Shown here: piece by piece, positions 32,329-41,367 of the stretch | Layout: each line of letters begins with the position of its first letter | Position numbering within the stretch: the stretch's first letter is position 1 | DNA from: Kitasatospora sp. GAS204B | GTDB taxonomy: Bacteria; Actinomycetota; Actinomycetes; Streptomycetales; Streptomycetaceae | Reading direction: 5' to 3' | Assembly (NCBI RefSeq): GCF_029892155.1 | Contig: NZ_JARZAG010000016.1 | Span: 124,001 to 188,000 of the forward strand | DNA: 64,000 nucleotides | The notes under the pieces: model-generated | Database searches by the model: none | Told to the model about the DNA's origin: nothing | What the model saw: the letters and a program-made list of their open reading frames with translations, nothing else | Position numbers and translations under genes: made by a program

Positions 32329-33210
32329 TCAGCCGATCCGGGCCAGCCGCGGCAGCAGGTGCTCGGCGATCTGCTGCGCGAACTCGACCGGGTCCTGGCC
32401 CGCTTCGGGCACCACCTGCAACTCGGTGACGCCCAGCTTCGCCAACTGCTCGGCCTCGCTCAGGAAGGTGTCCAGATCGCCGAGCACCGGGCTGCGGCTG
32501 CACATCACCGTCTTCTCGATCGCCGCGTAGTCGCGCTGCTCGGTGTCGCAGTGCGCCCGCAGCACCTCCAGCTTGTGCGCGACGTCCGCGACGCCGGTGC
32601 CGAACAGGTTGCACGCGTCGGCGTACTTGGCCACCAGCCGCAGCGTCTTCTTCTCGCCGCTGCCCCCGATCATGATCGGCGGCCGCGGGCTGCGCAGCGG
32701 CTGCGGCACGCAGAGCGTCTCGGCCAGCTGGTAGTGCCGACCCTCGTACGGCCCGTTCTCCTCGCTCCACATCTGCAGGCAGATCTGCAGCGTCTCCTCC
32801 AGCCGCTCGAACCGCTCGCTCACCGGCACCACCGGCACCCCGAGCGCCCGCTGCTCCCGCTCGTACCAGGAGGCGCCGAGCCCCAACTGCGCACGGCCGC
32901 CGGACAGCACGTCGAGCGTGCTGACGATCTTCGCCAGCAGCCCCGGGTACCGGTACATCACACCGGTGACCATCAGACCGAGCTGCATCCGCTCGGTCAC
33001 CGCCGCCACGTAGCCGAGCGTGGTGTACCCCTCCAGCATCGGCTCCTCGGCGGTGGAGTGCGGGGTCTCCATCTGGAAGTAGTGATCCATCACGGTGAAC
33101 CGGTCGACCCCCGCCTGCTCGGCGATCCGCGCCGTACGCGCGAGCGTCGAGGCGATCTTGGCGGGGTCCTCGGGCGTCGAGTACTTCCAGTAGTGCAGGC
33201 CGAGCTTCAT
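32329..33210 (-). CDS. LLM-class F420-dependent oxidoreductase
   Basis: 293 residues from ATG 33210. Luciferase-like TIM barrel: MKLGLHYWKY at the N-terminus, VMDHYFQ near residue 45, LSGGRAQLGLGASWYEREQ in the middle, and PPIMIGGSGEKKTLRLVAKYAD, a signature of actinobacterial F420-dependent enzymes. It transfers hydride to or from a substrate using reduced F420. Physiological substrate unknown. It converges with the FBP gene (20-bp gap). Confidence 0.9.
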   Translation of the reverse strand: MKLGLHYWKYSTPEDPAKIASTLARTARIAEQAGVDRFTVMDHYFQMETPHSTAEEPMLEGYTTLGYVAAVTERMQLGLMVTGVMYRYPGLLAKIVSTLDVLSGGRAQLGLGASWYEREQRALGVPVVPVSERFERLEETLQICLQMWSEENGPYEGRHYQLAETLCVPQPLRSPRPPIMIGGSGEKKTLRLVAKYADACNLFGTGVADVAHKLEVLRAHCDTEQRDYAAIEKTVMCSRSPVLGDLDTFLSEAEQLAKLGVTELQVVPEAGQDPVEFAQQIAEHLLPRLARIG

Positions 33211-33457
33211 GGCGGATACCCCCACAGGGCGGAGTGAACGGGCAGCAGGCCGACGCTACCGCGTCTGGAGCCGAATCTGTTCGGCTGACACGAACGGCTG
33301 GTAGCCGGAAGCGCCACCGAGCCACGATCGCATCAAACAGGCCGCAGCAGTACGGCGATTGGATCTGCTTCCCAAAACCGGCTCATGGTTCCCCCAAGAA
33401 ACCGGAAAGGGCGGCAGCTGGTCAATATAGCTGCCGCTCAGTCAAGTTGACCGACAA

Positions 33458-34405
33458 TCAGTCGATCGGATGCCCGAACTTCCCCGACTGGAAGTCCTCC
33501 ATCGCCTGCTGCAGCTCGAGGTGACTGTTCATCACGAACGGGCCGTAGTGGGCGACCGGCTCCCGGATCGGCTCGCCGCCCAGGAGGACGACCTCGAAGT
33601 TGGCGCTGCGGGAGTCCTGGGTGTCGTCCGCGCGGATGGTGAGGGAGTCGCCCTCGCCGAAGACGACGGCCTGTCCCATGTGGAACGGGCGCCGTTCCTG
33701 GCCCGCCGAGCCGCTGCCGGCGAGGCCGTAGGCCAGGCCGTTGAAGTCGGGCCGCCACGGCAGCGTGACCTCGGCGCCGGGGTTCACGGACACGTGGATC
33801 ATGGTGATGGGCGTGTGCGTGGCGCCGGGGCCCTGGTGGCCACCGATGTCACCGGCTATGAGTCGGACGAGCGCGCCGCCGTCCGGCGAGGCGAGCAGCT
33901 TCACGTTGCCGCCCCGGATGTCCTGGTACTTCGGCGCGATCATCTTGTCCGCGGCCGGCAGGTTCACCCACAGCTGCAAGCCGTGGAAGAGGCCGCCGGA
34001 CATCACCAGCGACTCCGGCGGGGTCTCGATGTGCAGCAGGCCGGAGCCGGCCGTCATCCACTGGGTGTCGCCGTCGGTGATGACGCCACCGCCGCCGTGC
34101 GAGTCCTGGTGCACGAAGGTGCCGTCGATGATGTAGGTGACCGTCTCGAAGCCGCGGTGCGGATGCCAAGGGGTCCCCTTCGGCTCACCGGCCGCGTAGT
34201 CCACCTCGCCCATCTGGTCCATCATGATGAACGGGTCCAGGTACTTCTGGTTGATCTTGGCGAAGGCGCGGCGGACGGGGAAGCCCTCGCCTTCGAAGCC
34301 ACTGAGGGCGGTCGACACCGCCAGCACGGGACGCGGCTGGGCGCCTTCGGTGGGGACCGCGATACGCGGCAGAACGAGCGGGTTCTCGACGGTCACGGCG
34401 GGCAT
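33458..34405 (-). CDS. Pirin-family protein
   Basis: 315-residue double-cupin protein from ATG 34405 after GAAGGAGG. The metal-binding motif is visible in GTPWHPHRGFETVTYI, with further ligands in IDGTFVHQDS and the HIETPPESL segment. Bacterial pirins oxidise quercetin-like flavonoids or act as iron-dependent redox sensors. It is preceded by a small dyad that suggests MarR-type control. No partner gene is evident nearby. Confidence 0.92.
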   Translation of the reverse strand: MPAVTVENPLVLPRIAVPTEGAQPRPVLAVSTALSGFEGEGFPVRRAFAKINQKYLDPFIMMDQMGEVDYAAGEPKGTPWHPHRGFETVTYIIDGTFVHQDSHGGGGVITDGDTQWMTAGSGLLHIETPPESLVMSGGLFHGLQLWVNLPAADKMIAPKYQDIRGGNVKLLASPDGGALVRLIAGDIGGHQGPGATHTPITMIHVSVNPGAEVTLPWRPDFNGLAYGLAGSGSAGQERRPFHMGQAVVFGEGDSLTIRADDTQDSRSANFEVVLLGGEPIREPVAHYGPFVMNSHLELQQAMEDFQSGKFGHPID

Positions 34406-34473
34406 GTCGGCCTCCTTCTCGGGGGTGCTTGGCCTGCAACCCAGAGATTAGTTCAATGCTCAACAAGAAGCAA

Positions 34474-34487
34474 GTTGAATCTTCAAC
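34474..34487. promoter_or_regulatory. Dyad upstream of pirin gene
   Basis: GTTGAA, two bases, TTCAAC, inside an AT-rich stretch 69 bp before the pirin start. A related GTTCAATGCTCAAC lies about 20 bp closer to the gene. It looks like a MarR-type site; the regulator is not in the window. Confidence 0.45.
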
Positions 34488-34553
34488 CATGACGTCAAGA
34501 AGTTGCCCCCGCCGTGGACGACGAGGGCAGCTGGGGCGCGCGAGGGGGCTGGG

Positions 34554-35090
34554 TCAGCCGTACATCCGGCGCATCGTGAAGTCGACCATCTGCTCCACGG
34601 CCTTGGCGTCGAACACCATCCGGTGGTCGCCCTCCATGTCCAGCGCGAAGCCGTAGCCGGTCGGCAGCAGGTCCAGCACCTCGGCGCCGGAGACGGTGAA
34701 GTACTTGGACTCCTTGCCCGCGTACCGGCGCAGCTCCTTGACCGAGCTGAACATCGGGATCACCGGCGTCGGCGTGTTGTGCAGCGCCAGGAAGCCGGGG
34801 CGGTCGCCGCGCGGGCAGTGCACCTTGGAGGTGATGAAGATCGCCTGGAAGTCCTCCACCGGCATCGAGCCGGTGGTGAAGGCGCGCACCGCGTCCGCGA
34901 GCGAGGGCGGCGAGGGCTCGGGGTAGAGCGACTGTCCGGCGGCCTGTTGCTGCTCGCCGTATGCTGCCCCGGCGCCGGTCGGCGTGCCGTAGGCCTGCTG
35001 CCCGTACATGCCGCCCATGCCGGGCTGCCCCGCCTGCTGGTAGGGGTTGCCCGGGTAGCCGCCGTTCGCGCTCTGCTCGTAGCCGTACAC
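34554..35090 (-). CDS. SseB-family protein with Gly/Tyr/Gln-rich N-terminus
   Basis: 178 residues from GTG 35090. Residues 1-55 are low complexity (YQQAG, GMGGMYGQQAYG) and probably disordered. Residues 60-178 match the SseB N-terminal domain found widely in streptomycetes: VEDFQAIFITSKVHCPRGDRPGFLAL is the core (cited here as landmarks VEDFQ and CPRGDRPG), with MFSSVKELRRYAG and a GYGFALDMEGDHRMVF end. The role of such stand-alone proteins is unknown; they are often linked to stress or secretion. Confidence 0.8.
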   Translation of the reverse strand: MYGYEQSANGGYPGNPYQQAGQPGMGGMYGQQAYGTPTGAGAAYGEQQQAAGQSLYPEPSPPSLADAVRAFTTGSMPVEDFQAIFITSKVHCPRGDRPGFLALHNTPTPVIPMFSSVKELRRYAGKESKYFTVSGAEVLDLLPTGYGFALDMEGDHRMVFDAKAVEQMVDFTMRRMYG

Positions 35091-35250
35091 ACGGACAGGC
35101 TAGCGAACCGCGCCCGCCGCGCGGGGCGGGCGAACCGGACAAGGTGCGCTGGGATGGTCCTGTCGGGATCCCACGGATGCGGGACCCGATGGACGGCGTC
35201 CGCGACGTGACTACGTTCACGCCGGTTTCACCGTGAAAGGCTTGAAGAAG

Positions 35251-35274
35251 TTACTAACCGGTAGCATCATGATG
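35251..35274. promoter_or_regulatory. Upstream region of FadE-type gene with palindromes
   Basis: TTACTAACCGGTAG (35251-35264) contains a 6-bp ACCGGT palindrome and is followed by the perfect 10-bp palindrome CATCATGATG (35265-35274), about 86-110 bp before the acyl-CoA dehydrogenase start. A fatty-acid-responsive TetR or GntR site is plausible. Confidence 0.4.
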
Positions 35275-35359
35275 TCTACTGGCGGGTAGGGGCGTCCCAG
35301 TATGAAGGCGTCCGAGCAGCAATGGGCACACCCGGAAGCGACGAACCGGAGAAACGGTC

Positions 35360-37189
35360 ATGGGTCACTACAAGTCCAACCTGCGGGACGTGGAGTTCAA
35401 CCTCTTCGAGGTGCTCGGCCGCGACCAGGTGTACGGCACCGGGCCGTTCGCCGACATGGACGTCGACACCGCGAAGAGCATCCTCAGCGAGATCTCGCGC
35501 CTGGCCGAGAACGAGCTGGCCGCCTCCTTCATCGACACCGACCGCAACCCGCCGGTCTTCGACCCGGAGACCAACACCGCGCCGATCCCGGAGACCTTCA
35601 AGAAGAGCTACAACGCGTACATGGACGCGGAGTGGTGGCGCCTGGGCATCCCGGCCGAGATCGGTGGCCAGGTCACCCCGTCCTCGCTGATCTGGGCCTA
35701 CGCCGAGCAGATCCTGGGCTCCAACCCGGCCATCTGGATGTACTCCTCCGGTCCGGCCTTCGCGGGCGTCGTCTTCGACGAGGGCACCGAGGAGCAGCAG
35801 AAGGTCGCCAAGCTGATGACCGAGCGGCTCTGGGGCGCCACCATGGTGCTCACCGAGCCCGACGCGGGCTCCGACGTGGGCGCCGGCCGCACCAAGGCGA
35901 TCAAGCAGGAGGACGGCTCCTGGCACATCGAGGGTGTGAAGCGCTTCATCACCTCGGGCGAGCACGACATGTCCGAGAACATCATCCACCTGGTGCTGGC
36001 CCGCCCCGAGGGCGGCAAGCCGGGCACCAAGGGCCTGGGCCTCTACATCGTCCCCAAGTTCGACTTCGACTGGGAGACCGGCGAGCTGGGCGAGCGCAAC
36101 GGCGCCTACGCCACCAACGTCGAGCACAAGATGGGCCTGAAGGCCTCCAACACCTGCGAGATGACCTTCGGCGCCAAGCACCCGGCCAAGGGTTGGCTGG
36201 TCGGCGAGACCGTCGACGGCATCCGCCAGATGTTCAAGATCATCGAGTTCGCCCGGATGATGGTCGGCACGAAGGCCATCGCCACCCTCTCCACCGGCTA
36301 CCTGAACGCGCTGGAGTACGCCAAGGAGCGCGTGCAGGGCGCCGACATCGCCAACTTCATGGACAAGAACGCCCCGCGCGTCACCATCACGCACCACCCC
36401 GACGTGCGCCGCTCGCTGCTCACCCAGAAGGCCTACGCCGAGGGCATGCGCGCGCTGGTCCTCTACACCGCCTCGGTGCAGGACGACATGATGGCCGCCC
36501 GCCTGCGCGGCGAGAAGGACGAGGCCGCCGAGCGCCTCAACGACCTGCTGCTGCCGATCGTCAAGGGCTACGGCTCGGAGAAGTCCTACGAGCAGCTCGC
36601 GCAGTCGCTGCAGACCTTCGGCGGCTCCGGCTTCCTGCAGGAGTACCCGATCGAGCAGTACATCCGGGACGCCAAGATCGACACCCTCTACGAGGGCACC
36701 ACCGCGATCCAGGGCCTGGACTTCTTCTTCCGCAAGATCGTCAAGGACGGCGGCCAGGCGCTCACCGCGGTCTCCGAGCAGATCCAGAAGTTCCTCGGCG
36801 CGGGCGAGGGCGGCGACGCCCTGGCCGGCGAGCGCGAGCTGCTCGGCAAGGCCGCCGGCGACCTGGAGGCCATCGTCGGCAAGCTGCTCGCCGACCTCTC
36901 CGCGGTCGAGCACGATGTGAAGAACATGCACAAGGTGGGTCTCAACACGACCCGTCTGCTGCTGGTCTCCGGCGACGTGGTGGTCGGCTGGCTGCTGCTG
37001 CGCCAGGCCGCCGTCGCGCTGGCCAAGATCGAGGCCGGCGCCACCGGCAAGGAGCTCGCCTTCTACCAGGGCAAGGTGGCCGGCGCCCAGTTCTTCGCCC
37101 GCACCATCCTGCCGACCGTCAGCGCCCAGCGGCTGATCGCCGAGAGCGTCGACCTGGACGTCATGGAGCTGGCCGAGGACGCGTTCTGA
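35360..37189 (+). CDS. FadE-type acyl-CoA dehydrogenase (609 residues)
   Basis: Long acyl-CoA dehydrogenase resembling mycobacterial FadE5. An N-terminal extension of about 75 residues precedes the usual fold. The FAD region reads TMVLTEPDAGSDVGAGRTKA, and the catalytic glutamate lies in DTLYEGTTAIQGLDFFFRK. A C-terminal helical domain of about 130 residues follows, absent from short-chain enzymes. It catalyses the first step of fatty acid beta-oxidation, probably with broad chain length. Codon bias toward C-ending codons is extreme (AAC, GGC, CTC, AAG), as in highly expressed streptomycete genes. It has its own promoter region and ends in a very strong terminator. Confidence 0.92.
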   Translation: MGHYKSNLRDVEFNLFEVLGRDQVYGTGPFADMDVDTAKSILSEISRLAENELAASFIDTDRNPPVFDPETNTAPIPETFKKSYNAYMDAEWWRLGIPAEIGGQVTPSSLIWAYAEQILGSNPAIWMYSSGPAFAGVVFDEGTEEQQKVAKLMTERLWGATMVLTEPDAGSDVGAGRTKAIKQEDGSWHIEGVKRFITSGEHDMSENIIHLVLARPEGGKPGTKGLGLYIVPKFDFDWETGELGERNGAYATNVEHKMGLKASNTCEMTFGAKHPAKGWLVGETVDGIRQMFKIIEFARMMVGTKAIATLSTGYLNALEYAKERVQGADIANFMDKNAPRVTITHHPDVRRSLLTQKAYAEGMRALVLYTASVQDDMMAARLRGEKDEAAERLNDLLLPIVKGYGSEKSYEQLAQSLQTFGGSGFLQEYPIEQYIRDAKIDTLYEGTTAIQGLDFFFRKIVKDGGQALTAVSEQIQKFLGAGEGGDALAGERELLGKAAGDLEAIVGKLLADLSAVEHDVKNMHKVGLNTTRLLLVSGDVVVGWLLLRQAAVALAKIEAGATGKELAFYQGKVAGAQFFARTILPTVSAQRLIAESVDLDVMELAEDAF

Positions 37190-37225
37190 GCCGACGGCTC
37201 CTGAAGACCGCCTGACCAACCCTCA

Positions 37226-37265
37226 GCACTGTGGGGCCCGCGCGAAAGCGCGGGCCCCACAGTGC
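37226..37265 (+). terminator. Strong hairpin terminator after FadE-type gene
   Basis: Perfect 18-bp stem (left arm starting GCACTGTGGGGCCCGCGC) closed by a GAAA tetraloop. No T tract, as is common in streptomycetes. Confidence 0.9.
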
Positions 37266-37421
37266 TTCTGAGGGCCCCGCGCGGGGGCCGGGTGCCCGGT
37301 GTGTGCCCGGTGGCGGTGCGCAATACCTACTCTTGACCGTCCTGACGATGTACGGGCATATGCTCGGGTGGGAGGCCCCTTTCCCCACCGGCTCCCCGCA
37401 ACCCCTCGACCCAGGAGCAGC

Positions 37422-38729
37422 ATGTCGACCGCCGACCGCCCGGTCTACTTCGACCGGACCCACACCGACGACCTGATCGCGTATCTGGCCGCCGCCCCGT
37501 CCCCGTTCCACGCCGTGGCCGGTGCGGTCGAGCGCCTGGAGAAGGCGGGCTTCCGGCAGGTCGCCGAGACCGACATGTGGGAGGGCACGGCCGGCGGGAA
37601 GTACGTCGTGCGGGGCGGTGCGCTGATCGCCTGGTTCGTTCCCGAGGCAGCGGTCCCGGCCACGCCGTTCCGGGTGGTGGGCACCCACACCGACTCGCCC
37701 AACCTGCGGGTCAAGCCCGTGCCGGACACCGGCTCGGTCGGCTGGCGCCAGGTGGCGGTGGAGATCTACGGCGGGGTGCCGCTGAACACCTGGCTCGACC
37801 GGGATCTGGGGCTCTCCGGCCGGCTGGTGCTGCGCGACGGGTCGACCCGGCTGGTGCAACTGGACGAGCCGCTGCTGCGCGTCCCGCAGCTGTCGATCCA
37901 CCTCGACCGCGGCGTCAACGACGGGCTGAAGCTGGACAAGCAGCGGCATCTGACTCCCATCTGGGGTCTGGGTCAGGTGGACGAGGGGAGCCTGATCTCC
38001 TACGTCGCCGAGCGTGCCGGACTGGACGCGAACCAGGTGGCGGGCTGGGATCTGATGACCCATGACGTCCAGCCGCCCGCCTACCTGGGCCGCGACCGCG
38101 AGTTGCTGGCCGGGCCGCGGCTGGACAACCTGCTCTCGGTGCACGCGGCGACCGCCGCGCTGGTCGCCACCGCCACCGGGAGCGGCGCCGGCAGCCTGCC
38201 GTACATCCCGGTGCTGGCCGCCTTCGACCACGAGGAGACCGGCAGCGAGTCGGACACCGGCGCGCAGGGCCCGCTGCTCGGCAACGTGCTGGAGCGCAGC
38301 GTCCACGCGCGCGGCGGCAGCGTCGAGGACCGGGCCCGGGCGATGGCCGGCACCGTCTGTCTCTCCTCGGACATGGCGCACGCCGTCCACCCCAACTACA
38401 GCGAGCGGCACGAGCCGGGGCACCAGCCGATGCCCAACGGCGGGCCGATCCTCAAGGTCAACGTCAACAACCGGTACGCCACCAGCGGCGTGGGCCGGGC
38501 GATCTTCGCTCAGGCCTGCGAGCGCGCGGGCGTGCCGTGGCAGGTCTTCGTCTCCAACAACGCGATGCCCTGCGGGACCACGATCGGCCCGATCACCGCG
38601 GCCCGGCTCGGCATCACCACGGTGGACTGCGGGATCGCCGCGCTGTCCATGCACTCGGCGCGCGAGCTGTGCGGCGCCGAGGACCCGTACCTGCTGGCCT
38701 CGGCGCTGAAGGCCTTCATGGAGGGCTGA
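37422..38729 (+). CDS. M18-family aminopeptidase (aspartyl aminopeptidase-like)
   Basis: 435 residues from ATG 37422 after CCAGGAGCAG. M18 zinc peptidase: VVGTHTDSPNLRVKP holds the first metal histidine, AAFDHEETGSES the bridging region and catalytic Glu pair, LSSDMAHAVHPNY the next ligand segment, and ALSMHSARE the final histidine near the C-terminus. It removes N-terminal acidic or other residues in the cytoplasm during peptide turnover. It is monocistronic, between two terminators. Confidence 0.93.
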   Translation: MSTADRPVYFDRTHTDDLIAYLAAAPSPFHAVAGAVERLEKAGFRQVAETDMWEGTAGGKYVVRGGALIAWFVPEAAVPATPFRVVGTHTDSPNLRVKPVPDTGSVGWRQVAVEIYGGVPLNTWLDRDLGLSGRLVLRDGSTRLVQLDEPLLRVPQLSIHLDRGVNDGLKLDKQRHLTPIWGLGQVDEGSLISYVAERAGLDANQVAGWDLMTHDVQPPAYLGRDRELLAGPRLDNLLSVHAATAALVATATGSGAGSLPYIPVLAAFDHEETGSESDTGAQGPLLGNVLERSVHARGGSVEDRARAMAGTVCLSSDMAHAVHPNYSERHEPGHQPMPNGGPILKVNVNNRYATSGVGRAIFAQACERAGVPWQVFVSNNAMPCGTTIGPITAARLGITTVDCGIAALSMHSARELCGAEDPYLLASALKAFMEG

Positions 38730-38750
38730 CCTCCCAGCGGCCTGACGCCT

Positions 38751-38782
38751 GGTCAGGGGGCGGCTTCCGCCACCCCCTGACC
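38751..38782. terminator. Bidirectional terminator between convergent genes
   Basis: Ten-base arms GGTCAGGGGG and CCCCCTGACC with a short GC-rich interior, between the M18 stop and the thioredoxin/NHL stop. Confidence 0.85.
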
Positions 38783-38787
38783 ATCCG

Positions 38788-40623
38788 TCACTCCATCCCC
38801 GCCAGCACCAGCGGCAGCCGGGTCGCGCCGCCCGCCACCAGCTTCACCGGCACCCCCCAGTCCTGCTGGTGCACGTGGCAGGCCGGGTACTCGATCGCCG
38901 GGTCGTCGTCGCAGGACGCCGCCATCGCCGAGACGTGCAGCACGCCCTCGGTCACCTCGGGGGAGAGCACCAGCTCGCGGGAGAGCGCGGTGTCCGGGCC
39001 CGCGCCGGAGACCAGCAGCTCGGGCGGGGTGGCGCTGACCAGCAGCCGGGTCGAGGGACCGTAGCGCAGGTCCAGCTTCTGGCCGCTCGGCGCGGTGAAG
39101 ACCACGTCCAGGCGTAGCGTGCCCGGGGCCACCTCGGTCGCGGCGCGCTGGGTGCGGTGCGCGACCGCCTCGACCCGCACCGCCTCCTCGGGCAGTCGCA
39201 GCCGGGTCAGCCGGTGCCGGGCCGACTCCACCACCACGATGTCCCCGTCCACCAGCACCGCCCCTGAGGGCTCGCGCAGGTCGGTGGCCAGCGTGCTGAC
39301 CTCGCCGGTGGCCCCCTCCTCGGTCGGCGGCGTGTAACGGCGCAGCGCGTGGTTGTAGGTGTCGGCGATCGCCACCGAGCCGTCCGGCAGCACGGTGACG
39401 CCCAACGGGTGCTGGAGCAGCGCCTGTTCGGCGGCGCCGTCGCGGTGGCCGAAGTCGAAGAGACCGGTGCCGACGGCGGTGTGCACGGACCGTGTTTCAC
39501 GTGAAACCCATCGCAGTGCCGAGGTCTCGCTGTCCGCCACCCAGAGCTTCTCGCCGTCCGCCGAGACCGCCAGGCCCGAGGGCTGGGCGAACCAGGCGTC
39601 GGCCGCCGGACCGTCGACCAGGCCCTCGTTGGTGGTGCCGGCCGCGACGCCGACCGTGCCGGCCACCGGGTCGTAGGCCCAGAGCTGGTGCACCCCGGCC
39701 ATCGCGATCCACACCCGGCCGTCGAAGAAGGCGACGTCCCAGGGCGAGGAGAGGTCCACCTCGCGGGCCGGGCCCTCGGTCGCCGAGCCCTGCCACCACT
39801 GCTTGCCGGTGCCGGCCAGCGTGGTCACCGTGCCGTCCGCCAGCCGCACGCCGCGCAGCGCGTGGTTGACCGTGTCGGCCACCACCACGTCGTACCCGAG
39901 CTCCAGCCCGGCCGGCACCAGCGCCAGACCCTGCGGCTCGCTGAACCGCGGCTCGGCCCCGTCGACCAGCCCGCGCTCGCCGTCGCCGATCCGCCGCACC
40001 ACCGTCTCGCCGTCCTCGGCCAGCTCGACCAGCGCGTGGTGCCCCGAGTCGGCCACCAGGAAGTGGCCGTCCGCCAGCCGCACGGCCTTGCCCGGGAACT
40101 TCAGCGCCCCCGCCACCGGCTCCGGCGCCACGTACGGGCCGTCCCCGCGCCGCAGCGTCCCCTTCGCCTCGTGCTCGGCCTCCAACTCCTCGATCAGCCG
40201 CTCGATCGCGTGCGCATGCCCCTCACCCGCGTGCTGCGCGACCACGTACCCCTCGGGGTCGATCACCACCAGCGTCGGCCAGGCCCGCACCGCGTACTGC
40301 TTCCAGGTGGCCAGCGCCGGGTCGTCCAGCACCGGGTGCTCCACCTCGTACCGCGCCACGGCGTCCACCACCGCCTGGTGCTCGGCCTCGTGCACGAACT
40401 TGGGCGAGTGCACCCCGACGATCACCACCGTGTCGCGGTGCCGCTCCTCCAACTCGCGCAGCTCGTCCAGGACGTGCAGGCAGTTGATGCAGCAGAAGGT
40501 CCAGAAATCCAGGACGACGATCTTGCCTCGCAGGTCGGCAAGGGTCAGATCCTTGCCGCCGGTGTTGAGCCAACCACCGGCGCCGACGAGTTCAGGGGCG
40601 CGGACACGTGCACGAGAAGCCAT
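38788..40623 (-). CDS. Thioredoxin-like/NHL-repeat protein (NHLRC2-like)
   Basis: 611 residues from ATG 40623. The N-terminal thioredoxin-like domain (about 1-160) has a CCINC active site in WTFCCINCLHVLDEL. A six-bladed NHL beta-propeller follows (repeats such as GHFLVADSGHHALVEL, DVVVADTVNHALRGV and GSVAIADTYNHALRRY), then a C-terminal beta domain ending in CDDDPAIEYPACHVHQ. There is no signal peptide. Human NHLRC2 has the same layout; its biochemical role is unclear. The coding sequence contains a perfect parS centromere site. Confidence 0.9.
   Translation of the reverse strand: MASRARVRAPELVGAGGWLNTGGKDLTLADLRGKIVVLDFWTFCCINCLHVLDELRELEERHRDTVVIVGVHSPKFVHEAEHQAVVDAVARYEVEHPVLDDPALATWKQYAVRAWPTLVVIDPEGYVVAQHAGEGHAHAIERLIEELEAEHEAKGTLRRGDGPYVAPEPVAGALKFPGKAVRLADGHFLVADSGHHALVELAEDGETVVRRIGDGERGLVDGAEPRFSEPQGLALVPAGLELGYDVVVADTVNHALRGVRLADGTVTTLAGTGKQWWQGSATEGPAREVDLSSPWDVAFFDGRVWIAMAGVHQLWAYDPVAGTVGVAAGTTNEGLVDGPAADAWFAQPSGLAVSADGEKLWVADSETSALRWVSRETRSVHTAVGTGLFDFGHRDGAAEQALLQHPLGVTVLPDGSVAIADTYNHALRRYTPPTEEGATGEVSTLATDLREPSGAVLVDGDIVVVESARHRLTRLRLPEEAVRVEAVAHRTQRAATEVAPGTLRLDVVFTAPSGQKLDLRYGPSTRLLVSATPPELLVSGAGPDTALSRELVLSPEVTEGVLHVSAMAASCDDDPAIEYPACHVHQQDWGVPVKLVAGGATRLPLVLAGME
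39494..39507. other. parS: parS chromosome-partitioning site (ParB-binding)
   Basis: GTTTCACGTGAAAC, a perfect 14-bp palindrome identical to the Streptomyces parS consensus. With its flanks (TGTTTCACGTGAAACC) it matches 15 of 16 positions of the general bacterial parS. It is inside the thioredoxin/NHL gene, as many streptomycete parS copies lie within genes. Such sites are concentrated in a few hundred kb around oriC. Confidence 0.93.
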
Positions 40624-40689
40624 GTCCTCATCCAACCGCACCGACGTACCACGGCATTCCGCCGGCCTCGGGGCGCGCTGACCCGTCGG

Positions 40690-41037
40690 CTACAGGGCGA
40701 GGTGCAGGCGCAGCGCGGCGTCGAGTCGGGCGAGCAGCGCCGGCGAGAGTGAACCGAGCCGGTGCAGCAGGCGCTCGACCGAGACGGCGCGGACCTGTTC
40801 GGCCTGCGCCTTGGAATCGTGGTCGAGCCCGCAGGAGGCGGCGTCGAGCAGGACCTGGAAGGGGAAGACCCGGTCTGTGCTGGAGGTAATCGGCACAACC
40901 GTCAGTACGCCGCGGCCGTGCCTGCCGGCGGACCGGTTGGCGGAGTCGTTCGAGACGATGACGGCGGGCCGGGCCTTGTTCGCCTCGCTCCCGCGCACCG
41001 GGTCGAAGTCGATCAGGTAGATGTCACCGCGCAGCAT
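40690..41037 (-). CDS. MazF/PemK-type toxin
   Basis: 115 residues. The CcdB/PemK fold starts with MLRGDIYLIDFDPVRGSE, then KARPAVIVSND, and LTVVPITSS; these carry the residues of the RNA-cleaving site (Arg in ARPAVIVS and Thr/Ser in ITSS). It is a ribosome-independent endoribonuclease that blocks growth when free. Its start lies 14 bp inside the antitoxin gene, the normal order of antitoxin then toxin. Expected to be autorepressed by the complex. Confidence 0.9.
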   Translation of the reverse strand: MLRGDIYLIDFDPVRGSEANKARPAVIVSNDSANRSAGRHGRGVLTVVPITSSTDRVFPFQVLLDAASCGLDHDSKAQAEQVRAVSVERLLHRLGSLSPALLARLDAALRLHLAL

Positions 41038-41254
41038 CGGAGAGGCCGTCCTCCATGGTGTCTTCCCACGGGGAGGTGGACTCGTCCCGTCCCCACTCCT
41101 GCCATGCCTGCTGGTAGTCGTCCTCCAACTGGGCGGCGCGGAGCAGTTCGATCGCGGCGTGTATCACGGCGGAGCGCGAGTCACTGGAGGTCTTGGCCCC
41201 GTACTCGTCAAGGAAGGCGACATCCGCCTCGGGCAGGCTGACGCTGATCTTCAT
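41024..41254 (-). CDS. Ribbon-helix-helix antitoxin of the MazF pair
   Basis: 76 residues. MKISVSLPEADVAFLDEY is the beta-strand and first helix of a ribbon-helix-helix, followed by SSDSRSAVIHAAIELLRAAQLED. The acidic C-terminal tail (DDYQQAWQEWGRDE onwards) would bind and neutralise the toxin. It overlaps the toxin gene by 14 bp. Confidence 0.88.
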   Translation of the reverse strand: MKISVSLPEADVAFLDEYGAKTSSDSRSAVIHAAIELLRAAQLEDDYQQAWQEWGRDESTSPWEDTMEDGLSDAAR

Positions 41255-41367
41255 GCCGATATTCTACTTGCGGTCCTACCTGCACTGCTACTCATGGCCG
41301 TCAGTGGTAGCACTATCGAGCGCTGGCGGTAGCACCGCTGCCCGGGGCCGGTCGGTCCGGACCATGC

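Noticed and set aside
35276..37219. Open frame of about 650 codons opposite the FadE-type dehydrogenase
   Set aside because: Antisense shadow caused by extreme codon bias in the dehydrogenase.
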